Shown one piece after another: positions 24,570-32,214 of a stretch of DNA of 43,273 nt. Source of the stretch: SMWC01 sp964466315. Its GTDB lineage: Bacteria; Pseudomonadota; Gammaproteobacteria; Steroidobacterales; Rariloculaceae. Position 1 is the stretch's first letter. Every line of letters starts with the position of its first letter. The position numbers and the translations under genes are program-made. The stretch covers positions 1-43,273 of the forward strand of contig CAYXNS010000020.1 of NCBI GenBank assembly GCA_964466315.1, read 5' to 3'. Under the pieces are notes generated by a model. It was not told where the DNA came from and did no database searches. It was given only the letters and a program-made list of their open reading frames with translations.

Positions 24570-24872
24570 CTATCTGCGTACCGGTAGATCACGGCCCTTA
24601 TTTACTCGCTCTCGTAGGTTCTTGCCGGGTTTGAAGTGCGGCACGTGTTTTCCGGCCAACGCGACCGCATCGCCGGTTTTAGGATTCCTGCCCATCCGTG
24701 GAGGTCGGTAATGCAACGAGAAGCTGCCGAAGCCACGTATCTCGATGCGCTTGCCATTAGCGAGCGAATTGCTCATCAGATCCAGAATATGCTTTACGGC
24801 CAGTTCGACATCTTTTGCAGGCAGATGTTTTTGCTTGCAGGCGATCGATTCAATCAGCTCGGACTTTGTCAT
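24570..24872 (-). CDS. ihfB: Integration host factor subunit beta
   Basis: A 100-residue HU/IHF-family DNA-bending protein. MTKSELIESIA opens the dimerisation helices. GKRIEIRGFGSFSLHYRPPR forms the beta saddle, and MGRNPKTGDAV the DNA-intercalating arm with its proline. The tail HVPHFKPGKNLRERVN is characteristic of the beta subunit. It pairs with IhfA to bend DNA at specific sites in transcription, recombination and replication. Position directly after rpsA is conserved in Gammaproteobacteria. The protein is a few residues longer than E. coli IhfB at the C-terminus. Confidence 0.96.
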   Translation of the reverse strand: MTKSELIESIACKQKHLPAKDVELAVKHILDLMSNSLANGKRIEIRGFGSFSLHYRPPRMGRNPKTGDAVALAGKHVPHFKPGKNLRERVNKGRDLPVRR

Positions 24873-24930
24873 GGCTAGGCACCATCCTTTCAGGCCACAG
24901 CGTACCTTTGTTGTTATTAAAGCTCGGCGT

Positions 24931-26607
24931 CTACTTTGGAGTTAACTGCTCCTTGAGTAAATCACCCAACGTCGCTCCCGCAGCAGGTTTCCCTGTGTCG
25001 GATTTGTAAGTCTGAATGGCCTGTTGCTCTTCGTGCGCTTCTTTGGCCTTTATCGACAGCGAGACGATTCGCGTCTTTCTATCGACGCCCGTGAATTTCG
25101 CTTCGAGTTCTTCACCGGCCTTCAGCATCATACGCGCATCCTCGACTCGATCCCGAGAGATCTCAGAGGCCCGAAGCTGACCCATGACACCACCTTCCAA
25201 TTCGACCGTGGCACCCTTCGCGTCGACTTCCTTGATAATACCCTTCACGATACCGCCTTTGGGATGCTCTGCCAAGAACAACGACAGCGGATCCTTGTCG
25301 AGTTGCTTGACTCCTAACGAGATTCGTTCCCGTTCGGGGTCTATGGCAAGCACGATCGTCTCCAACTCTTCACCCTTCGTGTAGTTGCGGACCGCTTCTT
25401 CGCCGCCTAATTCCCATGAGAGGTCAGAAAGATGGACCAATCCATCGATTCCACCGGGTAGGCCAATGAAGACACCGAAATCGGTAATCGACTTAATCTG
25501 TCCGGAGACTTTGTCGCTCTTGTTATAACTCTCGGCGAAATCCGCCCACGGATTCGCTTTGCATTGCTTCAGGCCGAGCGAGATACGCCGACGCTCTTCA
25601 TCGATATCGAGAACCATGACTTCGACTTCATCACCGATCTGCACGGCTTTATGCGGGCTCACGTTCTTGTTCGTCCAATCCATCTCAGAAACATGGACGA
25701 GGCCTTCGACGCCTTCCTCGATTTCGACGAAACAGCCATAGTCGGCGATATTCGTCACTTTACCGAACAGACGGGAGTCGGGCGGATAGCGCCGACCGAG
25801 ATCCATCCAGGGATCGTCGCCGAGCTGCTTCAAGCCGAGCGAAACTCGGTTGCGTTCACGATCGAACTTCAGGACCTTGACATCCATTTCGTCGCCGACA
25901 TTGACGACTTCGGAGGGATGTTTCACGCGCTTCCACGCCATATCGGTGATATGTAGCAGGCCGTCTATGCCACCGAGATCGACGAATGCACCATAGTCGG
26001 TCAGATTCTTGACGATGCCCTTGAGAACGGTGCCTTCCTGCAGATTCTTGAGAAGTTCGTCGCGTTCAGCGCTATATTCCTCTTCGACGACGGCGCGTCG
26101 CGACACGACGACATTATTGCGCTTCTGATCGAGTTTAATGACCTTGAACTCGAGGGTGCTGCCTTCGAGAGCGGTCGGGTCTCTGACAGGACGCACGTCA
26201 ACGAGTGATCCAGGCAGAAACGCGCGGACGAAATCGATGTCGACCGTGAAGCCACCTCGGACACGGCCGCTGATGGTTCCGGTAACGACTTTGCTGTCCT
26301 CGAATGATTCTTCCAGGCGACGCCATGTACGGGCACGTTTGGCTTTCTCTCTCGATAGGCGCGTTTCGCCGAAGCCGTCTTCTACGGCGTCGAGCGCGAC
26401 TTCGACTTCGTCACCGATGGAAACTTCGACGTGGCCGTTTTCGTCGAGAAACTGATTCGTAGGAATGACGGCCTCCGACTTGAGGCCGGCGTTGACGATG
26501 ACGACATCCGGGTTCACATCGATGACGACTGCCGTCAGTATGGCGCCCTGCTTAATCTGTTGATTAGCGAGACTTTCTTCTAATAGCTCCGCAAAAGATT
26601 CGGTCAT
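24931..26607 (-). CDS. rpsA: 30S ribosomal protein S1
   Basis: A 558-residue protein (E. coli 557) with six S1 RNA-binding repeats; clear repeat cores are FTVDIDFVRAFLPGSLVD, LTDYGAFVDLGGIDGLLH, IADYGCFVEIEEGVEG and ITDFGVFIGLPGGIDG, each followed by a KVLKFDRER-like strand. S1 binds the 30S subunit and mRNA leaders and is needed for most initiation in Gram-negative bacteria. ATG 26607 begins MTESFAELLEESL, the conserved gammaproteobacterial N-terminus; the frame is open to 26664 but without family sequence. The start lacks a Shine-Dalgarno sequence and sits behind a GC hairpin. cmk lies 104 bases upstream. Confidence 0.97.
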   Translation of the reverse strand: MTESFAELLEESLANQQIKQGAILTAVVIDVNPDVVIVNAGLKSEAVIPTNQFLDENGHVEVSIGDEVEVALDAVEDGFGETRLSREKAKRARTWRRLEESFEDSKVVTGTISGRVRGGFTVDIDFVRAFLPGSLVDVRPVRDPTALEGSTLEFKVIKLDQKRNNVVVSRRAVVEEEYSAERDELLKNLQEGTVLKGIVKNLTDYGAFVDLGGIDGLLHITDMAWKRVKHPSEVVNVGDEMDVKVLKFDRERNRVSLGLKQLGDDPWMDLGRRYPPDSRLFGKVTNIADYGCFVEIEEGVEGLVHVSEMDWTNKNVSPHKAVQIGDEVEVMVLDIDEERRRISLGLKQCKANPWADFAESYNKSDKVSGQIKSITDFGVFIGLPGGIDGLVHLSDLSWELGGEEAVRNYTKGEELETIVLAIDPERERISLGVKQLDKDPLSLFLAEHPKGGIVKGIIKEVDAKGATVELEGGVMGQLRASEISRDRVEDARMMLKAGEELEAKFTGVDRKTRIVSLSIKAKEAHEEQQAIQTYKSDTGKPAAGATLGDLLKEQLTPK

Positions 26608-26615
26608 GTATATTG

Positions 26616-26629
26616 GCCGCGTTCGCGGC
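26616..26629 (-). promoter_or_regulatory. GC hairpin directly upstream of the rpsA start
   Basis: GCCGCG-TT-CGCGGC forms a perfect 6-bp stem 8 bases before the rpsA ATG, where a Shine-Dalgarno sequence would normally be. The bases between (CAATATAC on the mRNA) contain no purine-rich motif. In E. coli the rpsA leader also lacks a canonical site and uses stacked hairpins for S1-sensitive initiation. A similar role is inferred here. Confidence 0.5.
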
Positions 26630-26711
26630 ACTCTCCAGCACCTCGTCGGCGCATCCTGCACCAACGGTTTAAGAACATGGCTTCAAGCATCCTGCCAAAG
26701 CCTCCTGACTA

Positions 26712-27410
26712 CTACCTCGCCGATTCGTCCAACGCCGCGAGCCATACACGGACCCGCTCGATGACCTGCTCCGGCGTCATCCCCGTGGAATCCAGGATAC
26801 GAGCCCCTCCCGCGGCCTTCAGCGGCGCCACCTTCCGGTTGGCGTCGCGCTCGTCCCGCTCGGCAATCTCTCGGGAAAGGGCCGGCAGGCTAACATTAAT
26901 CCCCTTTTCTTTCAACTGGTTATGGCGCCTTTCGGCTCTTTCCTCTGGGGTGGCCGTCAGAAAGACCTTGAGGGCTGCATCGGGGAAGACCACGCTGCCC
27001 ATATCGCGTCCGTCCGCCACGAGTCCCGGCGCGACCGCAAACCCTCGCTGACGCTCGAGTAGCGCCGCTCGAACGGCCGGCAATGCGGCCACTTTGGAAG
27101 CCGCGGCGCCGTGTTCTTCGGTACGCAGGTGGGCCGTCACGTCGTGGCCTGCGAGGAAAACCTGCTCGGAATCCTCCGCGCAGGAGAATTCGACGGCCAT
27201 TGTGGTAGCCGCGTCTGCCAGCGCCTCTGGATCGTTCAGCGGAACCGACTCTTCGGCCGCGACCAAGACCACTAGGCGATAGAGCGCACCGCTATCCAGC
27301 AGATTCCAGCCCAGCTTGCGCGCGAGTCCGCGGCTGACCGTTCCTTTCCCGGATCCGGTCGGTCCGTCTATCGCGATCACGGGTACGGGATCAGCCACGG
27401 GGATCGCCAT
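26712..27410 (-). CDS. cmk: Cytidylate kinase
   Basis: A 232-residue kinase that phosphorylates CMP and dCMP. The P-loop is IDGPTGSGKGTVSRGLA (about residues 12-28). LLDSGALYR binds the nucleotide. The CMP-binding insert and lid are seen in VADGRDMGSVVFPDA and TATPEERAERRHNQL, and the C-terminus has DSTGMTPEQVIERV. ATG 27410 begins MAIPVADPVPVIAIDG; the frame extends to 27446 but no family sequence lies there. The start overlaps the end of aroA by 20 bases, so the two are probably translationally coupled, as in many gammaproteobacterial aroA-cmk-rpsA operons. Confidence 0.96.
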   Translation of the reverse strand: MAIPVADPVPVIAIDGPTGSGKGTVSRGLARKLGWNLLDSGALYRLVVLVAAEESVPLNDPEALADAATTMAVEFSCAEDSEQVFLAGHDVTAHLRTEEHGAAASKVAALPAVRAALLERQRGFAVAPGLVADGRDMGSVVFPDAALKVFLTATPEERAERRHNQLKEKGINVSLPALSREIAERDERDANRKVAPLKAAGGARILDSTGMTPEQVIERVRVWLAALDESAR

Positions 27411-28734
27411 TTGTCGCCTCCAACTCGAGGCCGATGGCTGTCGCAACCGCCTGGAAGTCCGGGAACGAAGTGGCGACCGCGATCGTATCGAGAATCTCGA
27501 GTGCTGCCTGTGCCCTGAGGCTTGCGATCGCGAACGCCATCGCGACCCGGTGGTCGCCGTGGCTATCTACTCGCCCCCCACTAATGGAACCGCCCTCGAT
27601 TGTCAGGCCGTCGGGCTGTTCCTCGACACCGACGCCCAACTGAGCGAGTCCAGCGGCCATGACTGTCAGCCGATCGCTTTCTTTGTGCCGTAGTTCACCA
27701 GCGCCTGTCACGGTCGTTCTTCCGGCCGCGGCTGCCGCGGCGACGAACGCGACCGGTAGTTCATCGATACTGAGAGCGACGAGTTCCGGTCCTATCTCGA
27801 TGCCTCGTAGTTCGCCCTGCTCGACATAAATATCGGCAACGGGCTCGGCGCCATAGTGGCGCTGATCCCGGAGTTCGATCTTTCCGCCCATGTTCCGGAG
27901 GATGGTCAGCAATCCGGTTCGACTCGGATTGACTCCGACCGCAGGTATGAACAAACCATCCCGGGCGCCGAGCAGGCCGGCGACGATAAAGAATGCCGCC
28001 GAAGAGAAGTCGCCGGGGACCTCAATCGACGTTGCGGTTAATGTCGCCGGACCGGTCATCGCGACGCGGCTCGCGGAGTCTTGAGTCATCAAAATGCCCA
28101 TGGTCTGGAGCATGCGCTCGGTATGATCTCGGCTCGGCCCCGGTGACCTGACGGTCGTGAGTCCGTCAGCCCACAACCCTGCTAGAAGGATGGCGGATTT
28201 CAGCTGCGCGCTTGCGACCGATAGCGTGTAATCGACGGGCTGGAGCGGTCTCGTGCCGTGAATTCGCAGGGGCGCCCGCCCGTGGTCCAAGGTGATCGTA
28301 GCGCCCATCGCGCGCAGCGGTTCGGCGACTCGCTCCATCGGCCGTTGGCGCAGGGATGCGTCGCCCGTGAGCGTCGAGTCGAAGGGCTGCGCAGCCAGGA
28401 GTCCCATGAGCAACCGCATCGCCGTCCCGGAGTTACCGAGATCTAAGGGCTCTACAGGGGCGCTGAGACCGTCCGGGCCGACGCCTGCGACGGTCAATCG
28501 TGTGCCCTCGTCCGCGACGGTCACGCCCAGGGCGCGAAGCACCGATAGCGTGGCGAGGCAATCTTCGCCGCGGAGAAATCCGGAGATCTCCGTCCGACCC
28601 TCGGCCACGGCACCGAGCAACAGGGCCCGGTGCGAGATGGACTTATCGCCGGGCACAGTGACGGAGCCACCGACCCTTTTCACTGGGTGTGCGACAAAGG
28701 CCTCTCGAGAAGCATTTAGAGGATGCTGAAGCAT
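27391..28734 (-). CDS. aroA: 5-enolpyruvylshikimate-3-phosphate synthase, class II-type motifs
   Basis: A 447-residue EPSP synthase of the shikimate pathway, joining phosphoenolpyruvate to shikimate-3-phosphate. Visible motifs are PGDKSISHRALLLGA, LGNSGTAMRLLMGLL, RQRPMERVAEPLRAMG, SVASAQLKSAILLAG, SRDHTERML, NPSRTGLL and ELRHKESDRL. GDK at the N-terminus, SAQ-x-K, R-D-H-T-E and N-x-S-R are the published hallmarks of class II rather than class I enzymes. No prephenate dehydrogenase domain is attached, unlike the TyrA-AroA fusion at this locus in Pseudomonas. It follows pheA by 21 bases and overlaps cmk. Confidence 0.95.
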   Translation of the reverse strand: MLQHPLNASREAFVAHPVKRVGGSVTVPGDKSISHRALLLGAVAEGRTEISGFLRGEDCLATLSVLRALGVTVADEGTRLTVAGVGPDGLSAPVEPLDLGNSGTAMRLLMGLLAAQPFDSTLTGDASLRQRPMERVAEPLRAMGATITLDHGRAPLRIHGTRPLQPVDYTLSVASAQLKSAILLAGLWADGLTTVRSPGPSRDHTERMLQTMGILMTQDSASRVAMTGPATLTATSIEVPGDFSSAAFFIVAGLLGARDGLFIPAVGVNPSRTGLLTILRNMGGKIELRDQRHYGAEPVADIYVEQGELRGIEIGPELVALSIDELPVAFVAAAAAAGRTTVTGAGELRHKESDRLTVMAAGLAQLGVGVEEQPDGLTIEGGSISGGRVDSHGDHRVAMAFAIASLRAQAALEILDTIAVATSFPDFQAVATAIGLELEATNGDPRG

Positions 28735-28755
28735 GCGCTCGAGGCCTCTATAATC

Positions 28756-29862
28756 CTAAAGAACTGCCTTGGGGTATGCCCCCAGCACACGAAAAAGGTT
28801 CGCCTGCGCTTCGACTTCGCGTAACGCGTCGTTCACACCCGGATCCTCGGCGTGGCCGGCGATGTCGACGAAAAAAACGTAATCCCATTTTCGCCGTCGG
28901 GATGGCCGGGATTCTATTCGTGTCATATTGATGCCGTACTTGGAGAGTGGATCCAGCAGATGGTGTAAGACACCGGGTCCTTCCGTGCCGCTGGCGGATA
29001 ACAGCAACGAGGTCTTGTCGTCGCCGCTCGGCGGGAAGAGCTTCCGGCCGATGATCAAAAAGCGAGTCGTGTTATCAGCGTGATCCTCGATGTTGGCGAA
29101 CAGTATGCCCAAATCGTAGACCTCGGCCGCCGAGTCGCCCGCGATCGCGGCCGTGCCATCCTCATCGCGCGCTCGTCGCGCCGCTTCGGCATTGCTGCCG
29201 ACGGGGATAGTTTCGATGCCAGATAATGACTGGGTAAGCCATGCGCGGCACTGTGCCAGCGACTGCGGATGTGAACAGACCCGTTTGATCTGCCCGATCT
29301 CCGTCATTCGGCCCATGATGTGCTGGCAGATTCGCAGTTCCACTTCGCCACAAATTTTCAGTGGGGAAGTGAGGAACATATCGAGCGTGCTGTTCACCGT
29401 ACCTTCGGTAGAGTTCTCGACTGGAACAACACCGAAGTCGGCAACGCCAGCCTCGACCTCGTGGAAGACTTCTTCGATGGTCGGCAGCGGCAGCGCGCGT
29501 ACAGAATGGCCGAAATGCTTCAGGACGGCGGACTGGGTGAATGTTCCTTCGGGACCGAGGAAAGCGGCCTTGAGCGGTTCTTCTTGAGCCAGGCAGGCCG
29601 ACATAAGTTCTCTGAACACGCGGACGATCTCTTCGTCCCGCAACGGCCCTTCGTTTCGCTGGATGACGTCCCGCAGTACCTGCGCTTCTCGCTCCGGCCT
29701 ATAGAAATCGACGGTCTCAGTCAGACCTTTCGCCGCTCCCACATCCCGGGCGCAACGAGCCCGAGCGGCGATCAATGCCTGAATCTCGGCATCGATTTCG
29801 TCGATTCGCTGCCGTAGCTGCGCTAGCAGAGCGGCGTTATCGGAGCCGGTCTTTTCGTTCAT
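28756..29862 (-). CDS. pheA: Bifunctional chorismate mutase/prephenate dehydratase (P-protein)
   Basis: A 368-residue cytoplasmic enzyme of phenylalanine synthesis. The N-terminal chorismate mutase helix (about residues 12-95) has LRQRIDEIDAEIQALIAARARCA-type sequence, in which Arg and Lys/Arg bind chorismate. The prephenate dehydratase part begins at AFLGPEGTFTQSA, with VPVENSTEGTVNSTLD and the catalytic TRF in NTTRFLIIG. A C-terminal ACT domain contains the ESRP motif (TRIESRPSRRRKWDYVFF), which binds phenylalanine for feedback inhibition. It sits 36 bases after serA and before aroA. Confidence 0.96.
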   Translation of the reverse strand: MNEKTGSDNAALLAQLRQRIDEIDAEIQALIAARARCARDVGAAKGLTETVDFYRPEREAQVLRDVIQRNEGPLRDEEIVRVFRELMSACLAQEEPLKAAFLGPEGTFTQSAVLKHFGHSVRALPLPTIEEVFHEVEAGVADFGVVPVENSTEGTVNSTLDMFLTSPLKICGEVELRICQHIMGRMTEIGQIKRVCSHPQSLAQCRAWLTQSLSGIETIPVGSNAEAARRARDEDGTAAIAGDSAAEVYDLGILFANIEDHADNTTRFLIIGRKLFPPSGDDKTSLLLSASGTEGPGVLHHLLDPLSKYGINMTRIESRPSRRRKWDYVFFVDIAGHAEDPGVNDALREVEAQANLFRVLGAYPKAVL

Positions 29863-29898
29863 GACGCAGGACTCATGCCTTAGGTACTTAGCGATCCG

Positions 29899-31092
29899 CT
29901 AGTGCGCTGAATCGATGATTGGAAGAACCCTGGTCGAGAGTATGCCATCGATAGAACGTATGCGCTTCAATGTTTCTGCGCTTGCGGGGCCGTCTAGATC
30001 GACGAGAGTGTGCGCGATTTCCTCTCGCGAAACGTTCAAGAGATCCGCGATATTGATGTCCTCTTCCGCGAGTGCGGTGGATACCTGGCCGACCATATTT
30101 GGCACATTCGCGTTGGTGATCGCGAGCCGGTGCGGACGCGTGCGCCGTAGGACAGCCTCCGGAAAGTTGACGGAATGATGGATATTGCCGTTCTCGAGAA
30201 AGTCACGGAGATTATCGGCGACCATGATCGCGCAATTTTCCTCGGCTTCTCGAGTCGATGCTCCCAGATGAGGTAAACAGATCACGTTCTCATGCCTCAT
30301 GAGCGTTAGCGAAGGAAAGTCCGTGACATAGGTACTGATAGTGCCCGATTCGAGACCCACCAGCAGTGCCGCCTCGTCAATGACGCCCTTGCGTGCGAAG
30401 TTCAGTACAACCGCACCCTGAGGCAACATGGCCAAACGCTCGCGACTCAGCAAGCCACGCGTGTGATCGTTATACGGCACATGGGCAGTCACGATATCGG
30501 CGCACGCGCAAGCTTCATCCAGATTCGACGCCTGCTCGACGCCTGACGACAGTTGCCAGGCACGTTGAACCGTGATCTTCGGGTCGTAGCCGATGACGTT
30601 CATGCCCAACTCCAAGGCGGCGTTGGCAACCTCGACGCCAATCGCACCGAGTCCGATGACGCCCAGCGTACGACCTGGCAACTCAAAGCCGATGTACTGT
30701 TTCTTGCCGGCTTCGATCGCGCGCGCGACCTCGTCGTCGCTTCCTTTCAGGCTGCGCACGTAATCCCAAGCACCCACGAGGTTTCGCGCCGCAATCAGCA
30801 TCGCGCCGATGACGAGTTCCTTTACGGCGTTGGCGTTGGCCCCTGGTGCGTTAAATACGGGAACACCCAGCTTGGTCAGCTCTGTGACGGGAATGTTGTT
30901 AACCCCGGCACCCGCGCGGCCGACCGCGCGGAGACCCGTGGGAATCTTGATGTTGCGCATGTTATAGGACCGCACGAGTATTGCGTGGGGGTCCGCTATC
31001 TCTGCGCCCAGTTCGTAGCGGTCGCTAGGAAAGCGCGCCAGCCCTTCACGAGCAATGTTATTCAACGTCAGGATTTTGAAAGCGTCTGTCAT
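29899..31092 (-). CDS. serA: D-3-phosphoglycerate dehydrogenase with ACT domain
   Basis: A 397-residue NAD-dependent dehydrogenase, the first step of serine synthesis. GRAGAGVNNIPV and ELVIGAMLIAARNL lie in the catalytic domain; LGVIGLGAIGVEVANAAL is the NAD-binding loop. The catalytic Arg is in NFARKGVIDEAAL, and the His in CLPHLGASTREAEENCA. A short C-terminal ACT domain (from about LAITNANVPNMVGQVS) suggests serine feedback. Lying 5 bases from serC in one transcript supports the serine assignment over other 2-hydroxyacid dehydrogenases. It is clearly a different branch from the dehydrogenase at 12874. Confidence 0.93.
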   Translation of the reverse strand: MTDAFKILTLNNIAREGLARFPSDRYELGAEIADPHAILVRSYNMRNIKIPTGLRAVGRAGAGVNNIPVTELTKLGVPVFNAPGANANAVKELVIGAMLIAARNLVGAWDYVRSLKGSDDEVARAIEAGKKQYIGFELPGRTLGVIGLGAIGVEVANAALELGMNVIGYDPKITVQRAWQLSSGVEQASNLDEACACADIVTAHVPYNDHTRGLLSRERLAMLPQGAVVLNFARKGVIDEAALLVGLESGTISTYVTDFPSLTLMRHENVICLPHLGASTREAEENCAIMVADNLRDFLENGNIHHSVNFPEAVLRRTRPHRLAITNANVPNMVGQVSTALAEEDINIADLLNVSREEIAHTLVDLDGPASAETLKRIRSIDGILSTRVLPIIDSAH

Positions 31093-31097
31093 TGGAT

Positions 31098-32180
31098 CTA
31101 ACCGTGCCTGGCCTCGAAGTCCACCATGAACGCGATCAGTGCGTCCACACCATCCTCGGGAATTGCGTTGTAGATGCTCGCGCGCATTCCGCCTACCGAA
31201 CGGTGGCCTTTGAGATTGATAAGGCCGGCCGCTTTAGACTCGGCAAGAAATACGGGCTCCAAGTCCTTATCCGAGAGCGTGAACGGGATATTCATCCTCG
31301 ATCGACAGCTCACGTCTACGGGGTTGCTGTAGAACGCCGATACGTCGATCGCTGCATAGAGTTTCGCCGACTTTTGATCGTTTCGTTCTGCGATGACCTC
31401 GAGCCCGCCCTGCTGCTTGAGCCAGGTGAACACTAGGCTCGCCATATACCAGGCGAATGTCGCAGGTGTATTCCACATCGAATCCGTATCGGCCATGACT
31501 CGATAGTTCGTGATTCCAGGCGTCTGTGCAACAGCCTGCCCGATTAGATCTTCGCGCACGATGACGACGGTCAGGCCCGCCTGCCCGACATTCTTCTGGG
31601 CTCCCGCATAGATGAGCCCGAAACGACTCACGTCGATCGGCCGCGACAACAGCGTCGAAGACATATCGGCTACCACTGGGGCGGCCGACACCTCGGGCAT
31701 GCCATGCATTTCGACACCGCCGATCGTCTCATTGGAGGTCACGTGCAGATACGCCGCACCATCGGACACCTGCCAGGTCGCTGGATCCGGAATGCTCGTG
31801 TAATTGCTCTCGGCGCCATCGGCGGCGAGATTCACTTGCACGAAGCGCTCCGCCTCGCTCTTGGCTTTCTTACCCCAGCTGCCGGTGACGACATAGTCCG
31901 CTGTCCGGTCTGAAGCGGCCAGGTTGAGTGGCACCGCAGCGAACTGCAGCGTCGCGCCGCCCTGGAGGAAGAGGACTTTATAGCTTTTCGGGATCGCCAA
32001 CAGCTCTCGGAGATCGAGTTCTGACTGCGCCGCGAGCTCGATAAATTCCCGGTTGCGGTGACTGACCTCCATTACCGACATGCCGGTACCGTTCCAATCG
32101 AGGAACTCGGCCTGAGCCTGTTGCATGACTTGTCGTGGCAGGGCTGCGGGCCCTGGACTGAAGTTGAAAACCCTTTCCAT
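31098..32180 (-). CDS. serC: Phosphoserine aminotransferase
   Basis: A 360-residue PLP enzyme (E. coli 362) that converts 3-phosphohydroxypyruvate to phosphoserine, and also serves pyridoxine synthesis. It starts MERVFNFSPGPAALP, with GMSVMEVSHRNREF and FLQGGATLQFAAVP following. The PLP lysine is in YAGAQKNVGQAGLTVV, and HRSVGGMRASIYNA lies near the C-terminus. ATG 32180 was chosen at the conserved N-terminus; the frame continues to 32279 only into gyrA sequence. The gene lies 34 bases after gyrA and 5 before serA. Confidence 0.96.
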   Translation of the reverse strand: MERVFNFSPGPAALPRQVMQQAQAEFLDWNGTGMSVMEVSHRNREFIELAAQSELDLRELLAIPKSYKVLFLQGGATLQFAAVPLNLAASDRTADYVVTGSWGKKAKSEAERFVQVNLAADGAESNYTSIPDPATWQVSDGAAYLHVTSNETIGGVEMHGMPEVSAAPVVADMSSTLLSRPIDVSRFGLIYAGAQKNVGQAGLTVVIVREDLIGQAVAQTPGITNYRVMADTDSMWNTPATFAWYMASLVFTWLKQQGGLEVIAERNDQKSAKLYAAIDVSAFYSNPVDVSCRSRMNIPFTLSDKDLEPVFLAESKAAGLINLKGHRSVGGMRASIYNAIPEDGVDALIAFMVDFEARHG

Positions 32181-32214
32181 CTCTCTTCTTCTACTCCCTG
32201 TACGGCGATAGTCT

